The notes: generated by a model not told the origin, from the sequence alone. A stretch of DNA of 64,000 bases from Actinokineospora diospyrosa (GCF_024171925.1 NZ_JAMTCO010000006.1:310001-374000); one strand, 5' to 3'; counted from the stretch's first letter, positions 52,601-61,595 are shown. Program-made: numbers and translations.

Positions 52601-52601
52601 T
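46683..52601 (-). CDS. Modular PKS: KS-(AT remnant)-DH-ACP-KS-AT
   Basis: A 1972-residue protein. KS1 (1-425) has C175, H308 and H348. Residues about 515-610 look like a shrunken AT: the GQG and GHSxGE motifs are missing. The dehydratase-like domain (about 690-950) has H718 but arginine at 722 where glycine is expected, with D872. The carrier domain (about 990-1050) has AGFDS, S1014. KS2 (about 1090-1510) has the NTLCSST cysteine. The AT (about 1540-1880) has FTGQGSQ, GHSVGE and HAFH, predicting malonyl-CoA. The protein stops after the AT; DH, KR and ACP of this module are on the protein encoded at 41988-45569. Confidence 0.94.
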   Translation of the reverse strand: MTDQRIAVIGMAVRLPGAEDSTDLSSLLRTDTIEVGSVPPARWAKERYLGDGPHRGTHERGAFLPDPFAFDHAAFGLSESDARLLDPQQRVMLEVGAAALEDSGYLGVRRRLAAGVYIGARMNSYGFDHGRGVGAGEAEDPVAAALWGRSQNFAAAWLSDRLDLSGPSLVVDTACSSSLTAVWLACQGLLAGSAEVAVVGAVDLLIDPLTYVLLSRTGALSADGLCRTFDERADGYVPGEGAAALVLKPLAAAERDGDRVLAAISGWGANNDGATMGVTTPNLDAQIELLRSVYSTVDPASVQYIEAHGTGTAIGDPIEVRALTEVFGAHGVTTGSVALGSVKRRIGHLHSAAGMAGLAKLITCLTERRLPATAVERPNPRLRLATSPFHLPTEHGPWPEVPVRRAGISGFGFGGTNVHLVLDGIDHTPTPGTRQAEVLPISAHTPEALRELAAQWTGFLTANANDLADICATARLARPRRAETIAVSGVDSTQLAAALRSWLLENPTSSGPIVVREPDAATPPSWLIELDRAVPEVAAVLDRFEAAVGLPLERFAGPLVPVSAMVAQLVALRANGIPEQALDVPSKWTSVAAACYGRADLEQALAEALTNSNGHPTTTPDGFDLGARLRDDDVAAVFAAAVAHAHNAGHTVDWTAFQADAPWHKRTLPAVQATGRSLNLPEPLRSAEPGSALKVEPTPDGYTFSRLFGPAETPIAQHSVYRTAMLPGVGWFDFLRQGVEAAGEVFHGVDDLLFHRPLIPEAPSLVVCQVKGSAFTVTDESGAAYVTGALAGSTPEPVTVPVRDLLDQCGPLHAGSRVYRWLRRIGYTHGRYYRNISWVAGIPGGGTLARIEGGRQRALNPDDVALFPGLLDSVTIAAIDPDNPVFGADDASAFIPLSVGRTRWHGPLEQAAYVRTEVAFWNHEACRVTQLVTDADGRVLLEFGDISSKRVPLRAFSSDGALPAAEPAQPKSVEPQPLKSTVERPRDTLSWFLAESGIDGAHADTEFLAAGFDSVGLVELSDRLSRDHGLSLYPTVFFEYPTPRGFAEFLESESFTVPQNTQVPQPTLEPEPLPTPPARAITVEAPEPQARDIAIVGAAIRVPTAHGLDEFWDLLRTGRDTVGPVPGERRGSRPDGQASFLDQVDLFDPAPFRISAREAPLIDPQARVVYETIWEALEHGGRMGQRARSSRTGLWIGYSHDHYHEERARHGIAAGRGLGLEAMIPNRLSYLMDWHGPSVLVNTLCSSTLVALHTAVQHLRSGDIDTAVVAGVHAAISPEYFESMRELAALSPRSRCRAFDASADGFTPGEGAVAVVLRRHTDAVAAGDDVLALVKGIAVNHGGRTTRYSAPSPRAQREVITAALADAGVTPEGIGLLEAHGTGTSLGDPIEVEGASAAWRAHTDRTQFCALGSLKSNVGHLEPAAGLAGVLKVLLAMRHGQVPPTLHVSRPNDHIRFESTPFYLADRAHAWPRGDEPRRGAVSAFGMGGVNAHVILEEAPATPITPAPARTSHVVRVSGASERSVRELAARYAAHLAPDTPLVDFAHTANTGRAEHRFRVAVRGADAGELAAALTEVASGRTPVARLTTTSPPAAFLFTGQGSQYAGMGRELLDAEPVFREAIDECAELLRPHTTTPLLDLLHGAASEQLTDTANAQVAIVATQVALLRLLAAWGIRPDLVAGHSVGELTALHAAGAITLPDLMRLTAHRGRLMQGMPSSGGMAVVHADPRTVHSALAGHPEVEVAAYNSPDNTTVAGPHAALAAFREACAHRTTALTVSHAFHSAAMTGAVTAFAEAVAGTDLTEPTIPVVSTLSGDWHTSATVTDPGTWARALTSPVRWSDAVGRLHAAGARTYWEIGPAPVLVALARANLAGVDNRYEHVLRRGHDPVARLHAAVVDRYLGGDPVDWTATTPGRARAIPAYAFDRAPHWVPTGPSAQDPHAPDSSGTSAQYDPPRLIDGVPAMGRNGHG

Positions 52602-52846
52602 CGCAGGTCTCCTAACGTGCTGGCCGGAGCGGTGCTGTTGGTGACGCTCAGCGGTGCCGCAGGCGCGGCCCCTGGCGTTGTCCTCGGGCCGGTCGCGGCT
52701 GCCCCGTCAGACCGCTGCTCGCGCTGGAGCCGCGCGGTGGCAGCCTCGGCGCGGCCGGTATGCCGCTGGCTGGAAGGCCAGGTGCTGCATCTCGCCTCAA
52801 GCGGCCCTGGGGCTGTGTTGATGACCGTGGTGCGCTGGTCGGTCAT
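52598..52846 (-). CDS. Small coupled ORF in the PKS operon, repeat unit C (82 aa)
   Basis: Begins MTDQRTTVINTA and ends TLGDLR, with its stop overlapping the ATG of the following PKS gene, which itself begins MTDQRIAVIG. The protein is Thr/Ala/Arg/Gln-rich, of low complexity and probably unfolded. It is the third unit of a tandem array. Translation is plausible from the GGAG-ATG signal but function is unknown; it may be a decayed duplicate. Confidence 0.45.
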   Translation of the reverse strand: MTDQRTTVINTAPGPLEARCSTWPSSQRHTGRAEAATARLQREQRSDGAAATGPRTTPGAAPAAPLSVTNSTAPASTLGDLR

Positions 52847-53451
52847 CGGAGGTCTCCTAATTGGCTGGCCGGAGCGGTGCTGCTGGCGGCGTTGAGCGCT
52901 GCTGCGGGCGTAGGGAGCAGCTCGGCGTGGCATCGATCCCGGTGCTCAGGTCGACCGTGCGGGAGAGCGGTGGCCGCCCGGGCAAGGGGTGCTGTCTCCT
53001 GTTGGGTTGCCGTGCCGGTGTGCCGCTGGCCGGATGGCCGGGTGCTGCGTTTTGCTTCAGGCTGCCGTGTGGCTGTGTTGATGACCGTGGTGCGCTGGTC
53101 GGTCATCAACATGTCTCCTAGCAGGAGGGCTAGGGCGGTGCTGTTGTGGGCGTTGAGCGGCGCTGCGGGCGCAGCGCCTGGTGTTGCTGTTGTGCTTGGG
53201 CTGGTCTCGGCTTTCGCGGCTCGCCAGCCAGACCGGTGGTCGCGCTGGGGTCGCGTGGTGGCGGCTTCGGCGCGGCGCCGAACGCGGTGCTCAACTGGAC
53301 CGCGTAGGGGAGCGGCGGTCACCCGGGCAAGGGGTGCCGTTTCCTGTCGGGTTGCCGTGCCGGTGTGCTGTTGGCTGGATGGTCGGGTGCTGCGTTTCGC
53401 CTCAGTTGGCCGTGTGGCTGTGTTGATGACCGTGGTGCGCTGGTCGGTCAT
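52843..53451 (-). CDS. Small coupled ORF(s) in the PKS operon, repeat units A and B (202 aa, or 115 + 87)
   Basis: ATG 53451 overlaps the stop of the large PKS gene. Unit A begins MTDQRTTVINTA and runs in frame through LLGDMLMTDQR into unit B (internal ATG 53106 with GGAG just before it), which ends QLGDLR and overlaps unit C. The DNA around the three unit starts is a perfect repeat of about 32 bp (53420-53451, 53075-53106, 52815-52846). Composition is Thr/Ala/Arg/Pro-rich with no recognisable domain. Confidence 0.45.
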   Translation of the reverse strand: MTDQRTTVINTATRPTEAKRSTRPSSQQHTGTATRQETAPLARVTAAPLRGPVEHRVRRRAEAATTRPQRDHRSGWRAAKAETSPSTTATPGAAPAAPLNAHNSTALALLLGDMLMTDQRTTVINTATRQPEAKRSTRPSGQRHTGTATQQETAPLARAATALPHGRPEHRDRCHAELLPTPAAALNAASSTAPASQLGDLR

Positions 53452-56400
53452 CGGGGGTCTCCTGTCAGGCTGGCGGGAGCATGGCCGTTGGTCGTGATGA
53501 GGCCGCGCAACAGTGACCCGAGGGCGGTGTCCGTTCCGCTCGGAGCGGGTGCCGGTTCGGGGCGGGGGGCGGGGAGGGCCGTGCCGGGGGTGATCTCGGT
53601 GGCCAGGTCGGCGATGGTGCGGGAGCGCAGGAGGGCGCCCGGGTCGACGGTTGTGCCCAGTTGGCGTTCGATGGCGGCGGTGAGTTCGGCGAGGGTGATG
53701 GAGTCCAGGCCCAGGTCGGCCAGGTTGCGGTTGCCGGGGTGGGCGCCGAGGACGGTGTGGAAGGCCTGGCCGATTGCCTCGATGACGCCGGGGTTCGCGG
53801 CCACGACACCGGGCTTCACAGTGGCTGGTTCTGCCACAACGAGTTCCGGCGCGGATCGAGAAGGCTTCGGTACTGCAGATTCCGGTGTAGCAGTGCCGGG
53901 GAAGACGATCGCGCCGCCGGTGGTGAGGTGGGCGGTGAAGAGGTCTAGGGCCTCGATGGGGGTCAGCGAGTGCTGCGCGGCGAAGGACGGGTCCGCCGCC
54001 ATGCCGGTGTCGGTCCAGTTGGGCCAGGCGTGGGCGGTGACCACCGGACCCGCCCGCCAGGAGTCGGCGACGGCGAGTTGGTAGGCGTTGGCCAGGGCGT
54101 AGTCGACCACGCCCCGACCGGCCTCGGGCCGGGCACCGGCGAGCGAGGACACCAGGACGACGAACTCGGCGTCCCGGTCGACCGCTACCCGCAGGACCGC
54201 CTGGGTGCCCTCGACCTTGGGGGCCGTCACCGCCGCCGCTGCGGACCACTCGCGTCGTCGCACCGCGCCGATCGGGTTGACCCCACCGGAAGCGTGCACG
54301 ATGCCGCGCAACCGACCCCAAGCCTGCGAGAGCTGGTCAACCACCGCTCTGAGCGCCTCGGCGTCGGTCACATCGCAGCGCAGGTACCGCACCTCGGCAT
54401 CGAGAACCGGCGCCGTCGCAGCAGACCGCCCGACGATGCCGATGCGGCGCGCACCCATCGAGACCAGTTGGCGCACCAGCAGCGCACCGACCGCGCCGAG
54501 ACCGCCGGTGACCAGGACGTAGCCGCCACCCGACAGATCAGTCGAGCCGGGAGCAGCGGGCTCGGCCACGGCCGTGAACCGCACACCACCGCGGTAGACG
54601 ACCGTCGACCCACTGCCCAACTCGGCCACCACCTGCCCGGCCCGAGCCGCCACGGGGTCATGCGGGTCGAGGTCGATGGTGGTCACCTCGAGCCCGTTTT
54701 CCGCGGCCGTGGCCCGAACCGCGTGCAGCCGAGCCGCTGCCTCGGGATCACCCTGGCCACGCACCGCCGCCGCGCCGTGTTCCACCCACACGACCCGACC
54801 GCTCGTGGGCAGGTCGCGCAGTCCATTCCAGAAGCCCGCCTGACCCGGCTCGACGACGACGGCGGTCAGACCCTCGTGCCCGAGCCGTGCGACCAGCGCA
54901 GCGTCACCGCACAGCACCGTCACCGGGCCAGCCACACGTGGGGCAGTAGTGGGATCCGCGACCCATCGAGTCCGCAGGGCCTCCGGAGCCGGAGCCCGGT
55001 GGTGGTGCCAGTACCGATCGCGGGCGAACGGGTACGTCGGAAGGTCGTGTACCCGCCTGCCGGGGATCACCGGAGCCTCGACCGGCCCCCGTGTGATCTC
55101 GAAGCCTGAGCGCAGCGCCGACACCAGTTCCGCGACAGTCCTCCCACGCACCACAGCCCCGTACTCGAGGACCGATCGACCGGTGTTCGCTGTGTGGCAC
55201 AGGTCGGCGATGTCGGTGGCCCGCTCGAACCGGTCGGCGTAGCGGGACGCGAGTTCCCGCACCGCTCGCTCCGTGGCGGCGGACACCCGAACCGCGAATT
55301 CCTCCACAGTAGACGTACCAACAGGATGATCCGGTGCGGCTTCCAGCACGACGTGGGCGTTGACCCCGCCCATGCCGAACGCGGACACCGCAGCGCGCCG
55401 GGGAGCGCCAGCGGGCCAGGGGTGCAGCCGGTCGGCCACGTAGAACGGGCTGCCCTCGAACCGGATGTGGTCATTGGGCCGGTTCACGTGCAGTGTTGGG
55501 GGGATCTCGCCGCGCTCCATCGCGAGCAGCGCCTTCACCACGCCCGCCAAACCCGCGGCCGGTTCGAGGTGCCCCACGTTGGACTTCAGCGAGCCGATCG
55601 CGCAGAACTGCGTGCGGTCGGTGTGCTCACGCCACGCCTTCGACAGACCCTCGACCTCGATCGGATCACCCAACTCCGTGCCGGTCCCGTGCGCCTCAAG
55701 CAACCCGATCGACGCGGGCGACACCCCGGACCGGGCCAGGGCCGCGGTGATCACCTCGTGCTGGGCGGCGCTGCTGGGCACCGTCAACCCGCTGGTCCGG
55801 CCGCCGTGGTTGACCGCCGTGCCCTTGATGACACCACGCACCGGGTCGCCGTCACGCAGCGCGGCCGCCAACGGCTTCAGCACCACGGTGACCACGCCCT
55901 CGCCGGGGACGAACCCATCGGCATCAGCGTCGAACGCCCGCGACTGACCAGTCGGTGACAGCGCCCGCAGGCTCCGCATCGCGGTGTAGTGCAGGGGCGA
56001 CAACGCCAACCGCACGCCCGCGACCACAGCCTGTTCGCACTCGCCGTCGTGCAGGCTGCGCACGGCGGTGTGCAGGGCGACCAGCGACGACGAGCACAGG
56101 GTGTCGATGGTCATGCTGGGGCCGGTGAGGTCCAGGAAGTGGCTGACCCGGTTCGCCAGGAACGCGTTGTGGTTGCCCAACCCGGCGTGCGCGTCCAGCT
56201 CCGGGTCGATGTTGTGGTCCTTGTAGTGCTGGTAGCTGGCGCCCACGAACACGCCGGTCGAACGCGGCGCCGACAGCGGTGCGATGCCCGCCGACTCCCA
56301 CGCCTCCCACACCCCGCGCAGCAGCCACCGCACCTGCGGGTCGAGCACCTCCGCCTGCTTCGGGAAGAACCCGAACAGCTCCGCGTCGAACTCGTCGGCC

Positions 56401-59400
56401 ACACCGAGGAACCCGCCGAGCGCCTCGTCCGCGCCCACCCACCGCTCGCGCGGCGCCCGGTCGACCCCGTCTCGCCCGTGGGACAACATCTCCCACAGTT
56501 CGTCTGGCCCGACAGCGCCCGGCAGCGCGCACGACAACCCGATCACGGCGATGTCCTCAGTCCGAACCGGGCTGTCCCCCAAAACGATGGTCTTCGCCGC
56601 AGGAACTTCCGATGGCACAAGCGAGGCCACAGTGGCAGCCAGTGCCTGGCAGTCGCGGGCGTCGAGCACGTCCACCGGTGTCAGCTCGACCCCGAGTCGC
56701 CGCTGCAGCTCAACACCGACCATGGTGGCCAGCATCGAGTCCATGCCCGCCGACACCAGCCCGGTCGTGGCGGTCACCGACGGGTCGTGCAGCACCGAGC
56801 GCACCGCGTCCACCACGGTGTCCAAGTGCCGCAGGGGATCCAGCTCCTCGACCTGGCGTGCCCGCGGCGGGGCGACCGGCCGGTACACCACGTCCTCCAG
56901 CGAGACCAAGACCTGTCCGGCCTCGTCGAGCAGGGCGATCGTCCCGCAGCGGTCGACACCAGTACCGGGGGACAGTCTTATGTGGGCGTACGCGGCCAAA
57001 CCCGGATCGGCCCATCGCGTCACCCGCCCCAGCGAGACCGGGAGGTAGGTGCCGTGGTCAGCGGTCGGGTCGGCCAGTGTCAACACAGCCATGCTCTGCA
57101 ACGCGCCGTCCAACGCGGCTGCCACCCGATCGCCGGTGAGGCGCAGACGTACCAATGCGTCGTACCCGCCGAACCGGATCTCGGTGATCGGGTTCAGTGG
57201 CGGCGCCAGGTCCATCGCCTTCGCCGCGAACCACGCGTACAACCCCTCCGGCGCGAGGTCCCGCGGGCAGAGACCACGAAGATCGTCCAGTGAAACCCGC
57301 GTAGGCATGGTTCCGGGCGCGGCGACCTCAGCCCGTCCGATCGCCCGCTGCCCGTGGCGGAACTCGATCTCACTGCCGGACACGCCCAGGGTCGTCGGCC
57401 CCTCTCCGGTCCCCAGAGCTGTCAGGTGTACCCGCACCAGCGCAGGGGAAACCTGGAACGCCAGCTCCAACAGCAGTGCCGCCGGAACCGTATCCTCACC
57501 GAAGATCCGATGCGCCGCCAGCAGAGTCGAGTGGTCCACTTCAGACTCGGGGCGGAACGGATACGGCGGTAGCACAACACGATCAGGCGTGAACGGGTGC
57601 AGCTCCCGCCAGTTGACATCCTTACCGGACACAAACCTCGCCGCCAACTCCGCGGGCAACGAGGCGTCGGTTTCACTGCGCCACACGGTGCCGGGGGAGT
57701 CCGCCGCCGCTCGCAGACCCTCGGCCAGCTCAGCAGAGGTGTGGCCCAGCACAGCGATCCGATGCGCCAAGTGCGCCCGACCAACAGCTGCGGAAAACGC
57801 CACCGTGGCCGCGTCGACCGGTGCCGACTCCAGGAACCTGGCCAGAGTCTTGGCGCGCCGGGCCAATGCCTGCGGGGTGTGCGCGGACACCGGGACGACC
57901 TGCTCGCCGGTGCTCGCCCGCGGCTGCCTCGACGACTCGTGCGACGAGACCACGATGTGCGCGTTCGTCCCGCCCATGCCGAAAGCGCTGATCCCGGCCA
58001 CCCGGGGGCCGGTCCACGGCGTCACCTCGGTCGGCAGCGACAGCACACCAGCCGAGAGGTCCAGGTGAGTACCCGGAGTCTCGAACCCGGCCAGCGGCGG
58101 GATCTCCTCGTGCTCCAGGCACAGCAACACCTTCACCAGGCCCGCCAAGCCCGCAGCGGGCTCCAGGTGCCCGATGTTCGCCTTCACCGACCCGACCGCG
58201 ACCGGCCGCTCACCCCCCGCGAACACCTCGTTCAGCGCGGCCACCTCGATCGGATCACCCAACCGCGTCGCCGTCCCGTGCGCCTCGACCAGCGACACCT
58301 CGGACGCCTCGACGCCAGCGTCAGCGAGAGCGGTGCGGATCACCGCGGTCTGCGCCTCACCGCGCGGCACCGACAGCCCGCTGCCCCGACCGCCGTGGTT
58401 CACCGCCGCACCCCGGATGACACCCCAGATGTGGTCGCCGTCGCGCTCGGCGTCCTCTAGGCGCTTGAGCAACACCGCGACCGCGCCCTCGCCGGGGACG
58501 AATCCCGCCGCCCGGTCGTCGAACGGCCGCGGCCGCTCAGTCGAGAGCGCGCCGAGCTGGCTGAGACTGCGGTAGTACCACGGGGTCAGGCCGACGTGGC
58601 AGGCCGCGACCACGGCGGCCGCGCACTGTCCGGCCCGCAGGCTGGTCACGGCCTGCTGCACCGCCACCAGCGATGACGAGCACAGCGTGTCCACCGTCTG
58701 CGACGGTCCGGTGAGGTCGAGCGCGAAAGACACCCGGTTGGCCAGCACGGCGTTCATCGACCCCAGCGCGGTGTGCGGCCCGACCTGGTCGAGCCCCCGC
58801 GCGTCGCGGAAGTGGGTGTACGTGGCGCCGACGAACACCCCGACATCACGCCGACCCGCCATGCCCGCCTCGTCGAGCACCGACCAGGAGTGCTCCAGCA
58901 GCAACTTCTGCTGTGGGTCCAACTCCTCCGACTCACGAACCGAAATCCCGAAGAACGAAGGCTCCAGACGATCCACATCGGACAGGAACGCGCCGATGCG
59001 GCAGTAGGTGCCGTCCATCTCCGGCGAGCGCGGGCGGTGGTGCTCGTCGATCGACCAGCGCTGCTCGGGCACCTCGGTGAACGCGTCGCCGCCTTCCCGC
59101 AGCATCGCCCAAAACCCGTCCAGGGTGCTCGCGCCCGGCAAGTCCGCCGACACCGCGACCACAGCGATCGCTCCACTCATGTCCCGCCTCGGCAGGTCCG
59201 CGACCGGAGTCGGTTCGGGCTCAACCGGTGCGGTGACAACTGGCGTGACGACAACCGGCTCTACAGCGGCCGGATCGGCAACAGCCCGCGCGGCAGCGGG
59301 TTCGGTGGCGCTCGGCAGGCTGACGCCGTGCCGCCGCACCAGCGCTTCGGCGACCGAGCGCAGGTCCGGGTACTCCAGGAACAGGGTGGCGGGAACCGTG

Positions 59401-61595
59401 GCGCCCCAGCGCCGGGTCAGCTTCTCCGCCAAGTCCACGCTCATGATCGAGCTCATGCCGTGGTCGGTCAGCGCCGCCGCCGGGTCGACCTCGGGCAACC
59501 CCAGCCACTCAGCGACGAACTCGCCCAAAGCGGCCAGCACCCGTTCTTCGTCGCCCACGGCAGCGGTAACAGGCTTGGATGCGGCGGGCGTGGCGAACGC
59601 CGGGTCCGAGGTGTCGCGATGGGCGATCACGACCTGGCGGACGTCGGCGCGCAGCGTGTCCAACAGCGCCGCCAGCGCCTCTTCCGTGCCCAGCGGCCGC
59701 ACCCCTCGCGCGCGCAACTGGTCGGCGACCGCCACGCCCATTCCGGTCTCGCCCCACAACCCCCAGTCGATCGCCACCCACGGCGCCCCCGCTGTGTGCG
59801 CGACCGCGTCGAGATAGGCGTTCGCCGCGGCGTACCCACCCTGCCCCAGGTTGCCGAAGGTGCCCGACACCGAGGCGAACAACGCGACGAAGTCCAGGTC
59901 CAGCCCGTCCAGCGCGGCGGTGAGGGCCGTCGCACCGTCCACTTTGGGCCGCAGTACCCGGTCCAGGTCCTCGTCCGTGATCGAACGGATCAGCTTGTCC
60001 GACAGAGTGCCCGCCGCGTGCACGACACCGTGCAGCTCGCCGTGGTCGCGCCGGAAGGCTGCCACCATCTCGCTCAGCACGCCGGGAACCGCGACATCCG
60101 CGGCATACGAGACGACGCGGCAACCGTGCGCCTCGATGGCCGCGACCGCCTCCGCATCGGCACGACCCGACCGGCTCACCAGGGCGACGACCGACGCCCC
60201 CGCCGCGGCGAACCGTTCAGCGACAACAACTCCCAGGCCGCCATGCCCACCCAGCAACAGGTACCGGCCGCCCTCACGCACACCCGGCCGGTCAGCGGTC
60301 AGCGGCGCGGTCACCCGACGCGGCGCGTACCGCACGCCCGCCCGGTAGGCGATCTCCACCGGCCCATCGCCGAGCTCGCTCACCAGCGAGCCCACCGAGG
60401 CCGCGTCGACGTCGATCAGCCGAGGCCGCAGCCCCGGGTACTCGATGGCCGCGCTGCGCAGCAGACCCCATGCGGCCGCCTTGGCCGGAATAGGGCGGTC
60501 CCCATCCAGCACCGGCTGCCCGTTCTCCGTGACGACGAACAGCCTGCCCTGCCGCTGACGGGCGCTGAACGCCTTCAGCAGCTCGACAGTCCCGTGCACC
60601 GTGTCGCGAAGTTCCTCGCCGAGGACGACCACAACGCCCTCGACCTTGCCGTCCGCCTCGTCCAGGGAACCGACCACCACCGCGCCCTCGGCACGCAGCG
60701 CCGCGGCCACACCCCGGTGGGCCACCACCCAGGTCCCGCTCGCCTTGTCGCGCGGCGCAGCGGCCTCAGTACGCTCCCACACCATGCGCGTGACCAGCGG
60801 GTTCTCCCGCCCGGGCAGCGCGCGCATCCGGATGCCGGTGAACTCCGCGAGCACCACGCCGGACGTGTCGAGCACGAGCGCATCGGCCATCGAGTACGCG
60901 CCCTCCACCGACGTGCGGCGCACCTGAACCGCGACCTCGGTGACTGACCCGGACAACGCCCCGTGCAACACCAGCCGGTCGACGCCGATCGGCAGCACCG
61001 GCAGCGGGCTCGCGCCCTGGATCGCGCGGCTCGCCACCTGGAACACCCCGTCGACCAGCAACGGGTGCGCGTGCCACGGCGCGGCGGTCCGCTCGGTCCG
61101 CAGCACCGCCTCGGCCGTGCCGTCCCCGACCGCGAGCGAGGCCACGGTGCGGAACAGCGGCCCGTACTCGAGTCCCGTCGCCGCCCACCCCGCGTAGACC
61201 GTCGCAGGGTCCACGCGGGTCGGGCAGGACACGCTCCACACCGGGGCCCGGTCGGGCCGGGGCAGGACCCGGCCGGACCCCGACGACACCACGGCGCCCG
61301 CGGCGGTCACCAGCGTGAAGCCGGTGTCCGCCCCGGACACCACCTCCATCCGCAGGTCCGCCCGGCCCCCGTCGGCGACCGCGACCGGCCTGCGGAAGGC
61401 CACCGCGGTCAGCTCGATCGGGGGCACGTCCCGCTGACCGGGCGCGGCCCGCCTGGCCACCGCGAGCACCGCCATCTCCACCTGCACCGCCGCGGGCAGC
61501 AGACCCGCGCCGCCGGAGCGGTGCTGGGCGATCAGCGGCTCGTGGTCGGCGAACGACTTCTCGTACGTCTCGGCGATCTGGCCTGCGCGGGTCAC
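53448..61595 (-). CDS. Modular PKS: DH-KR-ACP / KS-DH-ACP / KS-KR-ACP, no AT
   Basis: A 2715-residue protein. DH1 (about 10-265) has H25xxxG29xxxxP34 and D182xxxQ; KR1 (about 420-640) has GGHGGLG and the YAAAN active site; ACP1 (about 690-765) reads GMSSI; KS1 (about 830-1250) has its cysteine near 972; DH2 (about 1345-1560) has HRIFGEDTVP and DGALQ; ACP2 (about 1580-1655) GMDSM; KS2 (about 1680-2090) cysteine near 1832; KR2 (about 2350-2490) GGLGAVG and YALAN; ACP3 (about 2580-2660) LGLDSI. KS1 and KS2 are followed by short linkers, not by acyltransferases, so malonyl units must come from an AT elsewhere. The N-terminus completes a module whose KS-AT is on the preceding protein. GTG start overlaps that gene's stop. 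Confidence 0.94.
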   Translation of the reverse strand: MTRAGQIAETYEKSFADHEPLIAQHRSGGAGLLPAAVQVEMAVLAVARRAAPGQRDVPPIELTAVAFRRPVAVADGGRADLRMEVVSGADTGFTLVTAAGAVVSSGSGRVLPRPDRAPVWSVSCPTRVDPATVYAGWAATGLEYGPLFRTVASLAVGDGTAEAVLRTERTAAPWHAHPLLVDGVFQVASRAIQGASPLPVLPIGVDRLVLHGALSGSVTEVAVQVRRTSVEGAYSMADALVLDTSGVVLAEFTGIRMRALPGRENPLVTRMVWERTEAAAPRDKASGTWVVAHRGVAAALRAEGAVVVGSLDEADGKVEGVVVVLGEELRDTVHGTVELLKAFSARQRQGRLFVVTENGQPVLDGDRPIPAKAAAWGLLRSAAIEYPGLRPRLIDVDAASVGSLVSELGDGPVEIAYRAGVRYAPRRVTAPLTADRPGVREGGRYLLLGGHGGLGVVVAERFAAAGASVVALVSRSGRADAEAVAAIEAHGCRVVSYAADVAVPGVLSEMVAAFRRDHGELHGVVHAAGTLSDKLIRSITDEDLDRVLRPKVDGATALTAALDGLDLDFVALFASVSGTFGNLGQGGYAAANAYLDAVAHTAGAPWVAIDWGLWGETGMGVAVADQLRARGVRPLGTEEALAALLDTLRADVRQVVIAHRDTSDPAFATPAASKPVTAAVGDEERVLAALGEFVAEWLGLPEVDPAAALTDHGMSSIMSVDLAEKLTRRWGATVPATLFLEYPDLRSVAEALVRRHGVSLPSATEPAAARAVADPAAVEPVVVTPVVTAPVEPEPTPVADLPRRDMSGAIAVVAVSADLPGASTLDGFWAMLREGGDAFTEVPEQRWSIDEHHRPRSPEMDGTYCRIGAFLSDVDRLEPSFFGISVRESEELDPQQKLLLEHSWSVLDEAGMAGRRDVGVFVGATYTHFRDARGLDQVGPHTALGSMNAVLANRVSFALDLTGPSQTVDTLCSSSLVAVQQAVTSLRAGQCAAAVVAACHVGLTPWYYRSLSQLGALSTERPRPFDDRAAGFVPGEGAVAVLLKRLEDAERDGDHIWGVIRGAAVNHGGRGSGLSVPRGEAQTAVIRTALADAGVEASEVSLVEAHGTATRLGDPIEVAALNEVFAGGERPVAVGSVKANIGHLEPAAGLAGLVKVLLCLEHEEIPPLAGFETPGTHLDLSAGVLSLPTEVTPWTGPRVAGISAFGMGGTNAHIVVSSHESSRQPRASTGEQVVPVSAHTPQALARRAKTLARFLESAPVDAATVAFSAAVGRAHLAHRIAVLGHTSAELAEGLRAAADSPGTVWRSETDASLPAELAARFVSGKDVNWRELHPFTPDRVVLPPYPFRPESEVDHSTLLAAHRIFGEDTVPAALLLELAFQVSPALVRVHLTALGTGEGPTTLGVSGSEIEFRHGQRAIGRAEVAAPGTMPTRVSLDDLRGLCPRDLAPEGLYAWFAAKAMDLAPPLNPITEIRFGGYDALVRLRLTGDRVAAALDGALQSMAVLTLADPTADHGTYLPVSLGRVTRWADPGLAAYAHIRLSPGTGVDRCGTIALLDEAGQVLVSLEDVVYRPVAPPRARQVEELDPLRHLDTVVDAVRSVLHDPSVTATTGLVSAGMDSMLATMVGVELQRRLGVELTPVDVLDARDCQALAATVASLVPSEVPAAKTIVLGDSPVRTEDIAVIGLSCALPGAVGPDELWEMLSHGRDGVDRAPRERWVGADEALGGFLGVADEFDAELFGFFPKQAEVLDPQVRWLLRGVWEAWESAGIAPLSAPRSTGVFVGASYQHYKDHNIDPELDAHAGLGNHNAFLANRVSHFLDLTGPSMTIDTLCSSSLVALHTAVRSLHDGECEQAVVAGVRLALSPLHYTAMRSLRALSPTGQSRAFDADADGFVPGEGVVTVVLKPLAAALRDGDPVRGVIKGTAVNHGGRTSGLTVPSSAAQHEVITAALARSGVSPASIGLLEAHGTGTELGDPIEVEGLSKAWREHTDRTQFCAIGSLKSNVGHLEPAAGLAGVVKALLAMERGEIPPTLHVNRPNDHIRFEGSPFYVADRLHPWPAGAPRRAAVSAFGMGGVNAHVVLEAAPDHPVGTSTVEEFAVRVSAATERAVRELASRYADRFERATDIADLCHTANTGRSVLEYGAVVRGRTVAELVSALRSGFEITRGPVEAPVIPGRRVHDLPTYPFARDRYWHHHRAPAPEALRTRWVADPTTAPRVAGPVTVLCGDAALVARLGHEGLTAVVVEPGQAGFWNGLRDLPTSGRVVWVEHGAAAVRGQGDPEAAARLHAVRATAAENGLEVTTIDLDPHDPVAARAGQVVAELGSGSTVVYRGGVRFTAVAEPAAPGSTDLSGGGYVLVTGGLGAVGALLVRQLVSMGARRIGIVGRSAATAPVLDAEVRYLRCDVTDAEALRAVVDQLSQAWGRLRGIVHASGGVNPIGAVRRREWSAAAAVTAPKVEGTQAVLRVAVDRDAEFVVLVSSLAGARPEAGRGVVDYALANAYQLAVADSWRAGPVVTAHAWPNWTDTGMAADPSFAAQHSLTPIEALDLFTAHLTTGGAIVFPGTATPESAVPKPSRSAPELVVAEPATVKPGVVAANPGVIEAIGQAFHTVLGAHPGNRNLADLGLDSITLAELTAAIERQLGTTVDPGALLRSRTIADLATEITPGTALPAPRPEPAPAPSGTDTALGSLLRGLITTNGHAPASLTGDPR
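56035..56161 (-). repeat. 127-bp exact repeat within KS coding sequence, copy 1
   Basis: Codes the region around the KS active-site cysteine of KS2 in the 2715-residue PKS. It appears identical, base for base, to 63708-63834, while flanking codons differ. Confidence 0.8.
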
